Assembly (NCBI GenBank): GCA_025361625.1
Contig: JANYKL010000145.1
Coordinates: 31,399 to 95,398, forward strand
DNA: 64,000 bases
Source: Acidobacteriaceae bacterium
GTDB taxonomy: Bacteria > Acidobacteriota > Terriglobia > Terriglobales > Acidobacteriaceae
Direction: 5' to 3'
Of the stretch, positions 16,640 through 26,457 are shown in pieces. Numbering within the stretch: the stretch's first letter is position 1; every line of letters begins with the position of its first letter. Both the position numbers and the translations under genes were made by a program. The notes below the pieces were generated by a model that was not told where the DNA came from, did not search any database, and saw only the letters and a list, made by a program, of their open reading frames with translations.

Positions 16640-17276
16640 TGCTTTTTCTCCGCCTGGCTAGCACGAAGGATCGCTTCCGTCGTTTTTCCGACTTGCGGTC
16701 GATCCTCGCCCAGAAGGCGACGAAGTAGTCGAGGGCCGAGACCAGCGAGAGTAAAACCATGAACCAGATAGCGAGCAGCGCGATCCAGTAGACGGGAAAG
16801 ATATAGAGAGGCCCAAGGGGCCACTCGTGCCATCTCCGCGCGAGAATCACCGCTACGACGGAGATGATCTGTACCAGCATCTTGAACTTGCCGAGCTCGC
16901 TCGCCTGGATGGTGAACCCTTCAGACGCCGCGATTGATCGCAGCCCGCTTACCAGAAATTCGCGGCCGATGATGACGACGGCGATCCAGGCAGGAACCAG
17001 GGCCGGATTAAATTGCACCAGCGTCACAAACGCGGCCGCGATCAACAACTTGTCCGCCAAAGGATCGAGCAGGATGCCCATGGTCGTGATCTGCCCGCGC
17101 TTTCGCGCCAGATAGCCGTCTATGCCGTCGGTGATTGAAGCCAGGATGAAGACCGCAGAGGCTAAAATCTCGCGTTGCCCGGTGTGTTCGCTCGCGAAAC
17201 GGGGCGTGCAGAGAATCCATATAAGCAACGGAATAGCGGCGATGCGGGTAAGCGTGATGGAGTTGGGGAGGTTCAC
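16623..17276 (-). CDS. pgsA: CDP-diacylglycerol--glycerol-3-phosphate 3-phosphatidyltransferase
   Basis: A 217-aa inner-membrane enzyme of the CDP-alcohol phosphatidyltransferase family, which makes phosphatidylglycerophosphate for phosphatidylglycerol synthesis. The signature DG-x2-AR-x8-G-x3-D-x3-D is complete, running from 'DGYLARKRG' to 'GILLDPLADK' (residues about 52-75). Hydrophobic segments such as 'IAAIPLLIWIL' and 'WIALLAIWFMVLLSL' provide membrane spans. It starts at GTG 17276 with the usual N-terminal 'NLPNSITLTRI'. The Lys/Arg-rich C-terminus extends a little beyond the usual family end. It overlaps AMMECR1. Confidence 0.93.
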   Translation of the reverse strand: MNLPNSITLTRIAAIPLLIWILCTPRFASEHTGQREILASAVFILASITDGIDGYLARKRGQITTMGILLDPLADKLLIAAAFVTLVQFNPALVPAWIAVVIIGREFLVSGLRSIAASEGFTIQASELGKFKMLVQIISVVAVILARRWHEWPLGPLYIFPVYWIALLAIWFMVLLSLVSALDYFVAFWARIDRKSEKRRKRSFVLARRRKSNVQAV

Positions 17277-17372
17277 GCGGTTGTAAGCCGGGGCCGCGAC
17301 AGCGGTTGCTGTGATTATCCTCTACAACTCAGGCCAAGGCAACGACAGGGTAACAGGAAGGCGAGTTCGGCC

Positions 17373-17400
17373 GATGCGCCGCCACGCTGCGCGGCGCATC
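17373..17400 (-). other. Perfect 10-bp inverted repeat after the HhH protein gene
   Basis: GATGCGCCGC (17373-17382) and GCGGCGCATC (17391-17400) with an 8-nt loop. It starts 15 nt after the stop of the HhH gene on the minus strand. There is no T-run, so it is either a transcript-end stabiliser or a Rho-linked stop rather than a classical terminator. Confidence 0.5.
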
Positions 17401-17414
17401 CCGTATGCGAAGTG

Positions 17415-17729
17415 CTACTTTTGTTTCGCGATGATCTTGTCTTTAATCTTTTTGTAGGTTGCCGCCGGAACGATCTTCTTGTTCAGCAGGTCAGTTTTCT
17501 TCGCGTATGGGCGGCCATCAATAATTTTTTGCGAATAGGCTGCTCCGATACCCGGCAATGCGTCGAGTTGATCTTTCGTGGCCGAGTTAATGTCCAAAAG
17601 ATCGGAGTCCGAAGCGGTGGCAGTTGTAGTTTTCGTTGTCGTTTTCGGACTCTGCGCCACGCCCATGCCGGTAATCAGGCAGAGCGCGAATATTGAGACG
17701 AGAAGTCTCTTTAGAAACTTCTTATTCAT
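17415..17729 (-). CDS. Secreted helix-hairpin-helix (ComEA-like) protein
   Basis: A 104-aa protein with a signal peptide (ends near 'GMGVAQ'), a Thr/Ser/Lys linker, and a ComEA-type HhH module: '[19 protein letters not shown]' followed by '[14 protein letters not shown]'. Such modules bind DNA non-specifically; ComEA family proteins pull DNA through the periplasm in natural transformation. AGGAGG lies just before ATG. It is next to another small secreted Lys-rich protein, and no other competence gene is nearby, so a role in DNA uptake is only inferred. Confidence 0.82.
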   Translation of the reverse strand: MNKKFLKRLLVSIFALCLITGMGVAQSPKTTTKTTTATASDSDLLDINSATKDQLDALPGIGAAYSQKIIDGRPYAKKTDLLNKKIVPAATYKKIKDKIIAKQK

Positions 17730-17766
17730 GGCTTGTCCTCCTATATTGTTATTTTCTAAAAACGTT

Positions 17767-18519
17767 CTATTCCTTCTTCGCTGCTTTGAATCCGGCAGCC
17801 TGGGCTTCAGACTCCGTCATGAATTTGCCTTGTTTAGTCTTACCGTACCAGCGGCCGCTCTTGTGGTAGACGCCGGTCTCTGTGTTGACCCAAACCTTGC
17901 CGCTCGACTGCGCGGAGGCGATGTCCGAACTCGAAGCAGCAGGGCCACCTGTTTTCGAACTTCCCGAGCTTGACTTCGATGCCGCTGGCTTCGACGTTGA
18001 CTTGTTCGGCGAAGCGGCTGATGTATCAGCGGGAGTACTTGACGTGCTCGCTGAAGATTTTGCCCCTGGAGCGGAAGAACTCGACGAAGCAGTGCTGTCT
18101 GAAGAAGCGGCAGCTGCATCTTTCTTGCTCTTGCGAGATTGCTTCGTGGTCGCAGTCGTGTCAGTAGAAGCCGTTTTGTCGGACGCGGAAGCCGAGCTGC
18201 CAGACGAAGCGTCTGCCGCAGGCTTCGTTCTCTTGTCAGATTTCTTCGTGCTGCTTGCTTCGGAGCTGGTGGATTTGTCGCCGGTAGCCGCCTTCTTGTC
18301 GGTTGCGGAAGCGTCAGTATTCGCCTCAGCCGCTTTTCTGTCAGCCGCCGCCTTTTCTTTCTTGGCTCTTCTCTTCGACTTCTTGGCGTCGCTGGAATCG
18401 GTCGTTGTGTCGGTTCCGGTGGTGGAGGTTGACTGCGTGAATGCAGGCGCGCTGAAGATCGCGAGAGTGAGTGAGAGAGCGAACATCCACAGAGTAATCT
18501 TGCTTTGGAGACGATTCAT
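17767..18519 (-). CDS. Secreted Ser/Ala/Lys-rich protein with conserved C-terminal module
   Basis: A 250-aa protein with a signal peptide (ends near 'IFSAPAFTQ'), a long low-complexity middle (about residues 30-195) built from Ser, Ala, Thr, Lys and Asp, and a short conserved end: '[18 protein letters not shown]' followed by '[18 protein letters not shown]'. I have seen this 'VWVNT..YH..G..YGKT' end in other secreted bacterial proteins but know no function. The middle is disordered and basic. ATG 18519 begins the signal peptide, with GAGG upstream. It may be transcribed with the HhH protein 37 bp downstream. Confidence 0.72.
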   Translation of the reverse strand: MNRLQSKITLWMFALSLTLAIFSAPAFTQSTSTTGTDTTTDSSDAKKSKRRAKKEKAAADRKAAEANTDASATDKKAATGDKSTSSEASSTKKSDKRTKPAADASSGSSASASDKTASTDTTATTKQSRKSKKDAAAASSDSTASSSSSAPGAKSSASTSSTPADTSAASPNKSTSKPAASKSSSGSSKTGGPAASSSDIASAQSSGKVWVNTETGVYHKSGRWYGKTKQGKFMTESEAQAAGFKAAKKE

Positions 18520-18639
18520 TTTTCCTCGTAAGTTTCTGAGAGGCACTAGGCCTCAAGTTAACTACTGGGCCTGTCAACCCAATCAGGTTTTTGTTTCGTT
18601 TGAATGGATACACCCTGACGATCCAACGGTCAATCAGGT

Positions 18640-18672
18640 TGAGGCGAAAATCTTGCAATGTACTTCGCCTCA
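18640..18672 (-). other. Hairpin downstream of gdhA
   Basis: TGAGGCGAA (18640-18648) pairs perfectly with TTCGCCTCA (18664-18672) across a 15-nt loop, beginning 18 nt after the gdhA stop. It lacks a T-run, so a classical terminator is uncertain, but the position fits a transcript 3' end. Confidence 0.4.
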
Positions 18673-18689
18673 CCCCGATTACGCTCTAT

Positions 18690-19955
18690 TTATGCATAAA
18701 TTCCGCGCTGCCGAATGGTGTAAGCGACGCGGTCAATCGCCAGCATGTAAGCGGCGATCCGGTTGTTTACCGCATGCGTCTCTGCATAGCGCACTACATC
18801 GTCGAAGGCGGTGACCATGATGTCGCCCAGGTGCTCGTTGACAACCGCCTCTTTCCAGAAATAGCCTTGACGATCCTGTACCCACTCGAAGTAAGAAGTC
18901 GTTACTCCCCCTGCGTTCGCGAGGATATCCGGAATAACGAAAACTCCTTTTTCGGCAAGAATGTCGTCGGCAGCCGCTGTCGTCGGCCCGTTGGCTCCCT
19001 CTGCGAGAATCTTGCACTTCACGCGATCCGCATTTTGGCTGGTAATCTGATTCTCAGTCGCGGCCGGAATCAGAATGTCGCAATCTTGAAGCAACAACTC
19101 CGCGGGATCGTGCCTGTCAGCTTCCGGAAAGCCGTGAATAGTTCCCTGCCGCTCGCGGTATTCCGAGAGCGCCTCCAAATTGATGCCCTTAGAGTTGTAT
19201 AACCCTCCTCCAACTTCGACGATTCCAATTACCTGATATCCAGCCTTCGCCATGAGCCGTGCGGCATTCGAGCCCACATTCCCGAAGCCCTGAATAATTA
19301 CGCGGGTGGTGTTTCTATCCAGGCCCAGCTTCTTAATCGCTTGATCGCAGACCATCAAAACACCGCGGCCAGTCGCCTCGCGGCGTCCGCGGGAGCCGCC
19401 AATATTGATCGGTTTGCCCGTGACCACAGCGGTGACTGTCTGCCGGGCATGCATGGAATACGTGTCCATAATCCACGCCATAGTCTGCTCGTTGGTGTTT
19501 ACGTCCGGGGCGGGAACATCTTTTTCAGGCCCGATAAAGTCGAAGAGTTCTGCGGTATAGCGCCGAGTCATGCGTTCAAGTTCACCTTGCGACATCTTGT
19601 GCGGGTCGCAAATGATTCCGCCTTTCGCGCCGCCAAAAGGGATATTTACGACCGCGCATTTCCAGGTCATCCAGCTGGCCAGAGCCCGGATTTCGTCCAG
19701 ATTTACGTCGGGCGCATACCTTAACCCGCCCTTGGCGGGGCCGCGCGCGATGGAGTGCTGCACGCGGAACCCGGTAAATACTTCGAGGTGGCCATCATCC
19801 ATCATTACCGGAATGTGGACGATAATTTCGCGGCTTGGGGACTGAAGAATGTTCCATAAGCCCTCGTCCAAATTCAACTTTTTTGCCGCCAAGTCGAAGC
19901 GGGCAGCCTGCGCCTTCCAAGGATTAGTTTCCTGCTCAAGATCGATGGTCTTCAT
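18690..19955 (-). CDS. gdhA: Glutamate dehydrogenase
   Basis: A 421-aa hexameric-type glutamate dehydrogenase (Glu/Leu/Phe/Val dehydrogenase family) that interconverts glutamate with 2-oxoglutarate and ammonia using NAD(P). The N-terminal domain has the catalytic Lys region '[12 protein letters not shown]' and '[15 protein letters not shown]'; the C-terminal Rossmann domain has '[13 protein letters not shown]'. ATG 19955 is chosen because GGAG lies 5 nt upstream and the protein then begins MKTIDLEQ. It is divergent from trpE. Cofactor preference cannot be judged by eye with certainty. Confidence 0.95.
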   Translation of the reverse strand: MKTIDLEQETNPWKAQAARFDLAAKKLNLDEGLWNILQSPSREIIVHIPVMMDDGHLEVFTGFRVQHSIARGPAKGGLRYAPDVNLDEIRALASWMTWKCAVVNIPFGGAKGGIICDPHKMSQGELERMTRRYTAELFDFIGPEKDVPAPDVNTNEQTMAWIMDTYSMHARQTVTAVVTGKPINIGGSRGRREATGRGVLMVCDQAIKKLGLDRNTTRVIIQGFGNVGSNAARLMAKAGYQVIGIVEVGGGLYNSKGINLEALSEYRERQGTIHGFPEADRHDPAELLLQDCDILIPAATENQITSQNADRVKCKILAEGANGPTTAAADDILAEKGVFVIPDILANAGGVTTSYFEWVQDRQGYFWKEAVVNEHLGDIMVTAFDDVVRYAETHAVNNRIAAYMLAIDRVAYTIRQRGIYA

Positions 19956-20136
19956 GGAGTCTCCGCACAACCTGTCGCATTATGACGATAACGATAACTA
20001 CCCTAAATTCAAGAAGAAGCCTCGCAAAGTATATGGGTGCCCCCGAGGCAAGGCAAGCGTGGGAGGGACGGCAAGATGTTAACTTATAACGACCTGCCGT
20101 GCGCTTGGGTTTTGGCTGACGCATAATTTTTGAAAA

Positions 20137-21672
20137 ATGATTCGACCTGACTACAAAGAATTCGCCCGGCTGGCGAAGAACGCCACGCTCGTCCCGGTCG
20201 TCAAATCGATTCCGGCCGACTTGCTGACACCAGTGTCGGCATTCCTCGCCGTAGCTGATGGAGAGCCGGAGGCGTTCCTTCTGGAGTCCGTCGAGGGCGG
20301 AGAAAAAATTGGCCGTTACACTTTTCTCGGAGTGCGTCCTTTTTTGCGGTTGGAGTCGCGAGACGACGCGATTACGATCACGCGCGGCCGCCATGCTGAG
20401 CGACGCTCGGGAAATATCTTTCATGTAATTCAGGAACTTTTGCAGCAGCACCGTCCGGCAGCGGTTGAAGGCTTGCCCCCATTCACGGCCGGAGCGGTCG
20501 GGTACTGCGCTTACGATATCGTCCGACGGCTCGAAAAAATCGGGCAACACGCCAAGGACGATCTCGACGTCCCCGATTGCGTGCTCATGTTCTTCGATCG
20601 GGTTCTTGCTTTCGATCACCTTCGCCACCAGATCGACATTGTCGCGTCGGCTGACGTTTCGCGCGAGTCCACCAGGGCAGCTTACGACCGCGCCGTAAGA
20701 GATATTGCGCGCATCGAGAAAAGGCTCGCTGGAGGGTGGAAGTCGGCGCATTGGAGAAATCCGCTCGCCAACAAACAAAAACATTCGAAGTTGAGAGTTA
20801 TAGCGCGCACTCCGAAGCGCAAATTTCTCGACAATGTGATTCGTGCCAAAGAATACATTGCCGCCGGAGACATCTTTCAGGTGGTCCTATCGCAGCGGTG
20901 GGATTTCGAACCCGGGGTTGCTCCTCTCGACTTGTATCGCGCACTAAGAACGGTGAATCCTTCGCCCTATATGTATTTCTTGCGATTCGGTGTAGGAGCG
21001 AAATCGAGCATGAAAAGCGGCAAGCCAAGCACGGAGATCATGCACGTTCTAGGTTCGTCACCGGAAATGCTGGTGCGTGCCTCGAACGCAGGGCAGAAAT
21101 TGGAGTATCGCCCCATCGCCGGAACCCATCCACGGGGCCGCGATGAGGCTGAAGACGCGGCCCTCGAAAAGAAAATGGTTTCGGATGAGAAAGAGCGAGC
21201 CGAGCACGTCATGCTCGTCGATCTTGGACGCAACGATCTCGGCCGCGTCAGCGTGTATGGTTCGGTGAAAGTTCGTAACTTGATGTTCGTCGAACGTTAC
21301 TCGCATGTGATGCATCTGGTATCCGCTCTTGAGGGCCGACTGCGCCCAGAACTCAATGCCATGGATGCTTTTGCTGCCTGCTTTCCCGCCGGAACGCTTA
21401 GCGGCGCCCCGAAAGTTCGGGCCATGCAAATTATCGAGGAACTCGAGCCCACCCGTCGCGGCGTTTACGGCGGATCGGTTCTATATGCCGATTTCGCGGG
21501 CAATCTCGACTCCTGCATTGCCATCCGAACTTTATTGATGAAGGGAAAAAAAGCTTACCTGCAAGCAGGTGCCGGGATCGTTGCAGATTCAGATCCGCAA
21601 CGTGAATTCGAAGAGACAGAAAACAAAGCGCGAGGCGTGCTGCGGGCGGTGGAGAAGGCCAGGCAACTATAG
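20137..21672 (+). CDS. trpE: Anthranilate synthase component I
   Basis: A 511-aa chorismate-using enzyme that makes anthranilate with ammonia delivered by TrpG, the first step of tryptophan synthesis. The N-terminal 'FLLESVEGGEKIGRYTFLG' carries the LLES tryptophan-feedback motif. The C-terminal chorismate-binding domain has 'GDIFQVVLSQRWDF', 'IAGTHPRGRDEAED', 'ERAEHVMLVDLGRNDLGRV', 'GTLSGAPKVRAM' and 'QAGAGIVADSDP'. No Shine-Dalgarno sequence is obvious before ATG 20137. Its glutaminase partner lies immediately downstream on the opposite strand, tail to tail, which is unusual. Confidence 0.95.
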   Translation: MIRPDYKEFARLAKNATLVPVVKSIPADLLTPVSAFLAVADGEPEAFLLESVEGGEKIGRYTFLGVRPFLRLESRDDAITITRGRHAERRSGNIFHVIQELLQQHRPAAVEGLPPFTAGAVGYCAYDIVRRLEKIGQHAKDDLDVPDCVLMFFDRVLAFDHLRHQIDIVASADVSRESTRAAYDRAVRDIARIEKRLAGGWKSAHWRNPLANKQKHSKLRVIARTPKRKFLDNVIRAKEYIAAGDIFQVVLSQRWDFEPGVAPLDLYRALRTVNPSPYMYFLRFGVGAKSSMKSGKPSTEIMHVLGSSPEMLVRASNAGQKLEYRPIAGTHPRGRDEAEDAALEKKMVSDEKERAEHVMLVDLGRNDLGRVSVYGSVKVRNLMFVERYSHVMHLVSALEGRLRPELNAMDAFAACFPAGTLSGAPKVRAMQIIEELEPTRRGVYGGSVLYADFAGNLDSCIAIRTLLMKGKKAYLQAGAGIVADSDPQREFEETENKARGVLRAVEKARQL

Positions 21673-21687
21673 CCGCCAAGAAATTTC

Positions 21688-22263
21688 TTACATTCGAGTG
21701 AAGTTTGCTATCAGTTTTTTTCCCTCGTCCGTAAGCACGCTCTCGGGATGAAACTGCACGCCCTCGACAGGGAATTTCTTGTGTCGCAATCCCATAATGA
21801 CGCGCGTGCCGTCTTTGTCGAATGTCCACGCGCTCACCTCTAGGTCGGCAGGCAGATTCGTTTCGGAAACAATCAACGAGTGGTAGCGCGTGGCCGTCAT
21901 TGGAGAACTCAGTTCACGGAATATTGTCTTGTTGTCGTGCTCAACCTGACTCGTCTTGCCGTGCATCAAATTCCTGGCGCGGATGACGTCCCCGCCAAAA
22001 GCCGCGCCAATAGCCTGATGGCCGAGACATACCCCTAGTATCGGAAGCTTGCCGGCAAAATGACGAATCACTTCCACGCTGATGCCCGCTTCCTGAGGAG
22101 TACAAGGCCCCGGCGAAACAAGAATGCGTTCTGGCCGCATCTTTTCGATCTCCGCGACAGTCACTTCGTTGTTGCGGCGAATCTCAACCTGCCTACCCAT
22201 CTCGCCCAGATACTGCACGAGGTTGTAAGTGAAGGAGTCGTAATTGTCGAGGACGAAAACCAC
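21688..22263 (-). CDS. trpG: Anthranilate/aminodeoxychorismate synthase glutaminase subunit
   Basis: A 191-aa class I glutamine amidotransferase. It contains 'DNYDSFTYNLVQYLGE', 'SPGPCTPQEAG', the nucleophile Cys in 'GVCLGHQAIG', and the His-Glu pair in 'VQFHPESVLT'. It supplies ammonia to TrpE and possibly also to PabB. The start is GTG 22263, with no Shine-Dalgarno sequence; a TACTAT box 6 nt upstream suggests leaderless transcription. It converges on trpE with 15 bp between stops, so it must have its own promoter. Confidence 0.92.
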   Translation of the reverse strand: MVFVLDNYDSFTYNLVQYLGEMGRQVEIRRNNEVTVAEIEKMRPERILVSPGPCTPQEAGISVEVIRHFAGKLPILGVCLGHQAIGAAFGGDVIRARNLMHGKTSQVEHDNKTIFRELSSPMTATRYHSLIVSETNLPADLEVSAWTFDKDGTRVIMGLRHKKFPVEGVQFHPESVLTDEGKKLIANFTRM

Positions 22264-22269
22264 AAAATA

Positions 22270-22275
22270 ATAGTA
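22270..22275 (-). promoter_or_regulatory. -10-like box immediately before trpG
   Basis: TACTAT on the minus strand ends 6 nt before the GTG start of trpG. With a normal initiation distance the transcript would begin at or next to the start codon. No clear -35 box. Confidence 0.35.
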
Positions 22276-22486
22276 GCCGCGATGCCGATGATTTTACGAA
22301 GAGTTATTGCCCGACCGCAAAACGCAGATACATCGCTTGCCCAATGTGATGGTCCAAGTGCGAGGCGCATACCAGCGAGCATCTCTAAGCGATTTTTGGC
22401 GCCGGACCATTCCCTCGATAAGCTTTATTTGAGATCAGCCATTGCGCTTTCACTCTGCTCTCATGTTTCAAAGCTGCTGTTTGAAT

Positions 22487-25400
22487 CTATTTTTCGAGCG
22501 GCAAGAGCTCAAGGCTGCATCCGGAGCTCGAGCATTGCAGCAGACCCTGTCGAATAATTTTTACAGACGATACGTCCGGAAATTTGGTCGGGAAATCCAT
22601 TTGTCGCAGTTGTGAGCTCGCCGACCTGAGACTCTCGTCACCACCAAAAAACTCAACCAGCTCGGGGCGCGGCGAGCTGTCAAACACCAGGTTGAAGTGC
22701 GCCCTCCCATTCTTCGGCTTCAATCCATCAACCTTTAGAACGCGAGAACTTTTCAAATTTTCTCGAGCAGTCGCAATTTCGCGATCTACCTTTGCGGAAT
22801 CAGTCCAGAGCTTATCAAGTCGGTCGCGCGAAAGATGTTCTTGCTCGGACCCTCCCGCCGTAATCAACGCTAGAGCATACATATGTTCTGCCTTTGCCGT
22901 TTGTCCCTGCTTCTCATAAACCCGGCCCAAGCGATCGGCCACCGCGCTTGAGTTGCTCAGGAGCCATGCCGCATTCAGAAATTGCATCGCCTGAAGATTT
23001 TCATCGCGGCGAAATCGGGCCCACCCGATTCGTGCCCATGAGAGCGCCGTCAATCGCATGGCAGAAAGTGCAGCCATTCCGACGCGATCGAATTCTCCCG
23101 CATCGAACTGCGCTCCAATGTCGTAGAGCACCTGCTGCGCGTCGCTTTCGGATTGTGCAGGATCTACATCATCTCGCAATGCCGACTGGAAAACATCCTC
23201 CAAACCATTCATGTTCGGGTTCCCGGTAAGTTCCTGCATCAGCGGTTGCGCTTTTGCAGCTTCTCCGAGTCGCGCATACACCTGCGCCAAGGTCAGCTTC
23301 GCCTCCGGGTCCCCCGGCGGAGTTGCAACTACCGTCTCGAGCTCTGTGCGAGCTTCGGAATCACGCCGCAATTGCGCCAGAAGGAGCCCGAAATCCCGGT
23401 GGGCAAGTCGGTCGTACGGAGAAGCCCGCAACTGCAGTTGATATGCCGCCACGGCTTCGACATCGTTTCCGGTTTGCTGTAATTCAAAAGCCAAATTGCC
23501 ATTCGCGAGTTTGTGATTCGGATCCTTCTTGAGTTGCTGGCGGAAAGCGGCGATAGCTTTCGGGTGATCGGCAGCCCCCGCATAGGCCAAGCCGAGGTCA
23601 TACATTCCATCTTTCAGATTAGGGTCAAGTTCGTTGGCACGTTTCAGCAAAGCAATCGCCGCCAAAAAATTCTTCTCGTGTAACGCCTTGACTCCAGCCT
23701 GCTGCGACTCAGTTGACGTGCCGTCGAACTTCTTGCCGGCGTCGTCGGGCGCATGGACTGTTGGCGCGGCGATCGTGCAGGCGAGCGTCTGATCTTGCCC
23801 GCTCTCCGCCGCATTTCGGAACGAATCGTAATCTGCACGACGGGCTGCCGGAATTTCGTTGCTCTTAATAACGAGCTTGCGCTCGCCTTCGATAAGTCCT
23901 TTACCGACCGAATAGGTAGAGAAATAGTCGCCGTAATCGCGAGACATTTTGACGCCGCTTCGTGCGCGCACGGTGTAGTTGGCAGGGAAGTGCAGCTTTA
24001 CGCGATAGTCAATTTCGCCTGCGGGGCCAATATCGAGCGTCGCCACACTTCCCGGAGTGCCGTGCTCAGACTCGCGTGCCAGAGGCGCGCCCATCGGGGG
24101 CATTGGCATAAAGTTCACTTCGGCGGATGGAACGTGGAAATAATGCTCCCGGTACAACCGATATTCAAGATGAAATGGCTTGCTCGTATCTTCGACCGAG
24201 TCGAGAGAAACGTCTTCGACATCGCCCGCCAGCCCCCAGCTTTCAGAGAGCGATTTCACGTAAGGCTTCCACTGTGCCGCGGACATTTGCCGGAATGCCC
24301 TGCGCAGCGGCCAATCCCGGTCGCCCTGAGCGCTCAGCTCGATGGAAGCATCGAGTGCTCCGCTGTCGCTAAAACTCCCGTCGATACTGAAACGTAGAAA
24401 ATCAGCAACCGGAGAATCGGAGGGCGTGCGTTGCAACCCCCCTTCACTATCATCCGAAGCGAGCACAGCTTCTCTGTTTCGAAGCTGATAAAGAATCATG
24501 CCAAAGGGTGCAATTTCGGGAGTCGTGTCGAGCCATGTCAACTTGTCTCCAATTCGTACAGCGGTAATCACGTGGTCGAACTGCGCAGGCGACGGAACAT
24601 CGGGGTCGAGCTTACGGGAGCTGTCGATCAGCACCGGATAACTCTTGATCCCTTCTGCCTTAAGCATCACCGCAAACAGCGTGTGCTTGTCTTTGCAATC
24701 TCCATAGCTGTTTTGCAGAACTTCAATCGGCGGATGCGGCTGGTAGCGGCCAACTCCGAGCGAAACACTTACGTATCGAATATTTCGAGCGACAAAATCG
24801 TAGAGCCGCCGCGTCTTTTCATCCGGAGTCGCAGCCCCCCGGGTAATCTCGTCGGCGCGTTTTTGCAAGTCAGCACTTACCGTCATCCGCTCGCTTTGCA
24901 GCTTCGCATACCACTGCGCGATCTGCTTCCAGTCGGTGAAAGTACTTAGCTGAATGTCCGGGTGGGGACGGTCGCCTTCTTCGTTGGGCTGGGTATCACC
25001 CGGCTTTAGATTTTTCGCCTCCCAGATATAAATTCTTCGATCGCGGCTATCCTGAATCTCAGACTTTCTCGTGGGAGATTTCAGCTTGAGATCGCGGTTC
25101 TTCGGGACGTTAACTTCCAGCCGATTGTCTTCCACTACAACCCCGCGGGGAAACGTGTATTCGTACCAAAAATTTCCCGCCGCCAGCGGAGTTTCCACTT
25201 TGGTTACGGTGCGGTACTCAAGCACATCTCCCGCTTGTAACGCCGCCACGGAGATATGGCGCTGCCGGTAGTCGGTGTACATCGGAGCTTCGCGAAGCAC
25301 ATCGGGAGCGAAATCCTGCGCGCTGGATGCTGGCGTGACCACAACCTGTCCGTCGGGCTTCCGCACTCGAACGTATTCAATCTCCAAACTTTCGGTGGAT

Positions 25401-25690
25401 GGCGAGTAGCCAAAGACGAGCTGGCCGAATTCCTCGACTCCCGCCTGACTTTGAATCCTGACCACCGCTTCCGTCTCGCTAATTTCTTTTCCATCGTTCT
25501 CGAAGCGAACCCGATTCAATATGCGCTCGATAACGGCCGCTTCTTCGGCGTAAGCGTTCGGCTTTAGCGGGACAGGGGATTGTTTCGTGGGAGGCATTGT
25601 TTGCGCTTCAGATCTCTGGTCGAGTAGCGCAACGTTAGCGAAGAGAAAGCACAGGAAAGTAAAGAAGGCCAGCGACAAACGAAATAGCAT
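22487..25690 (-). CDS. Exported DUF3857/transglutaminase-like protein with TPR repeats
   Basis: A 1067-aa protein with a signal peptide (residues 1-30). Residues about 50-250 fit the DUF3857 domain. Residues about 270-400 form a transglutaminase-like core with a complete triad: Cys332 in 'YGDCKDKHT', His373 in 'FDHVITAV' and Asp388 in 'LTWLDTTPE'. A beta-rich domain follows, then TPR helices about 690-1000 (for example 'GMYDLGLAYAGAADHPKAI'). The Cys-His-Asp triad suggests a periplasmic cysteine protease or amide-acting enzyme with a protein-binding scaffold. Substrate unknown. Divergent from an Ig-like secreted protein, 46 bp away. Confidence 0.85.
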   Translation of the reverse strand: MLFRLSLAFFTFLCFLFANVALLDQRSEAQTMPPTKQSPVPLKPNAYAEEAAVIERILNRVRFENDGKEISETEAVVRIQSQAGVEEFGQLVFGYSPSTESLEIEYVRVRKPDGQVVVTPASSAQDFAPDVLREAPMYTDYRQRHISVAALQAGDVLEYRTVTKVETPLAAGNFWYEYTFPRGVVVEDNRLEVNVPKNRDLKLKSPTRKSEIQDSRDRRIYIWEAKNLKPGDTQPNEEGDRPHPDIQLSTFTDWKQIAQWYAKLQSERMTVSADLQKRADEITRGAATPDEKTRRLYDFVARNIRYVSVSLGVGRYQPHPPIEVLQNSYGDCKDKHTLFAVMLKAEGIKSYPVLIDSSRKLDPDVPSPAQFDHVITAVRIGDKLTWLDTTPEIAPFGMILYQLRNREAVLASDDSEGGLQRTPSDSPVADFLRFSIDGSFSDSGALDASIELSAQGDRDWPLRRAFRQMSAAQWKPYVKSLSESWGLAGDVEDVSLDSVEDTSKPFHLEYRLYREHYFHVPSAEVNFMPMPPMGAPLARESEHGTPGSVATLDIGPAGEIDYRVKLHFPANYTVRARSGVKMSRDYGDYFSTYSVGKGLIEGERKLVIKSNEIPAARRADYDSFRNAAESGQDQTLACTIAAPTVHAPDDAGKKFDGTSTESQQAGVKALHEKNFLAAIALLKRANELDPNLKDGMYDLGLAYAGAADHPKAIAAFRQQLKKDPNHKLANGNLAFELQQTGNDVEAVAAYQLQLRASPYDRLAHRDFGLLLAQLRRDSEARTELETVVATPPGDPEAKLTLAQVYARLGEAAKAQPLMQELTGNPNMNGLEDVFQSALRDDVDPAQSESDAQQVLYDIGAQFDAGEFDRVGMAALSAMRLTALSWARIGWARFRRDENLQAMQFLNAAWLLSNSSAVADRLGRVYEKQGQTAKAEHMYALALITAGGSEQEHLSRDRLDKLWTDSAKVDREIATARENLKSSRVLKVDGLKPKNGRAHFNLVFDSSPRPELVEFFGGDESLRSASSQLRQMDFPTKFPDVSSVKIIRQGLLQCSSSGCSLELLPLEK

Positions 25691-25736
25691 CCTGCAGTTC
25701 TTTTACGCCGTGCCCAGCGTAAAATCAAACAGACGA

Positions 25737-26417
25737 ATGAGCCTACCTCAAAGCATGCGCATGGCTGCGGTCGTATTTTGCTTCGGCCTTTGTTCCAGCG
25801 CTTTTTTGGCTGCGCAAATTCCTCCGCTTGCGATCGTTGATCAGCCCCTTCCTTCGGTCGAGACAGACCTCGAATTTCACGGGACTCTTCATGCCACCGG
25901 AGGATATCCTCCATATACGTGGACGGTCACCAAAGGCGACCTGCCTGAGGGTATTTCTTTCGGTCCTGATGGGACGTTCTTTGGTCGCACAGAAAAAACT
26001 GGAAGCTTCACGGTGACGGTAAAAGTTGAAGATTCGCATCGCCCGCAAAACGTCGTCACCAAAGAAATCAAAATCGGATCCGTTTCCTCACTGGTGATCG
26101 ACTGGCAAGAGCCGCCGAAAGCTCACGACAACCGCATTGACGGATCGCTGCAGGTTACAAATGGTTCAACCGAAGGTTTCGATTTGACGGTGATTATTGT
26201 CGCTGTCGCAGGGGACGGCCGCGCAACCGCTATCGGCTACCAGCATTTTCCCCTGAACCCGGGCACAAAAAACCTTCAGATCCCCTTCGGCAACACGATG
26301 CCTTTCGGCTCTTACACGGTTCACGCCGATGCGATCGCGGAAATTGCCAAGAAAAATACAATCTTGCGCCGGCGGCTGCAAACCCTCAGCCCGATATCGA
26401 TTGTCCAGGGTCCTTAA
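25737..26417 (+). CDS. Secreted Ig-like (He_PIG-type) domain protein
   Basis: A 226-aa protein with a signal peptide (ends near 'SSAFLAAQ'). Residues about 35-110 form a putative Ig domain of the He_PIG type, marked by 'ATGGYPPYTWTVTKGDLPEG' and 'TGSFTVTVKVED'. The second half is a beta-rich domain without a family I can name. ATG 25737 is chosen because it begins the signal peptide and avoids overlap with the divergent gene. Likely a periplasmic or surface binding protein; a short gap leads to an Ig-like lipoprotein. Confidence 0.75.
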   Translation: MSLPQSMRMAAVVFCFGLCSSAFLAAQIPPLAIVDQPLPSVETDLEFHGTLHATGGYPPYTWTVTKGDLPEGISFGPDGTFFGRTEKTGSFTVTVKVEDSHRPQNVVTKEIKIGSVSSLVIDWQEPPKAHDNRIDGSLQVTNGSTEGFDLTVIIVAVAGDGRATAIGYQHFPLNPGTKNLQIPFGNTMPFGSYTVHADAIAEIAKKNTILRRRLQTLSPISIVQGP

Positions 26418-26457
26418 AAGTTGACTGGCGGGATGGTCAAAGCTGTTTCTTGTTTTT

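Noticed and set aside
17882-18814. A 310-aa plus-strand frame rich in Ala, Ser and Glu
   Set aside because: It is the antisense of the Ser/Ala/Lys-rich secreted protein and of the end of gdhA; low-complexity genes often give long shadow frames.
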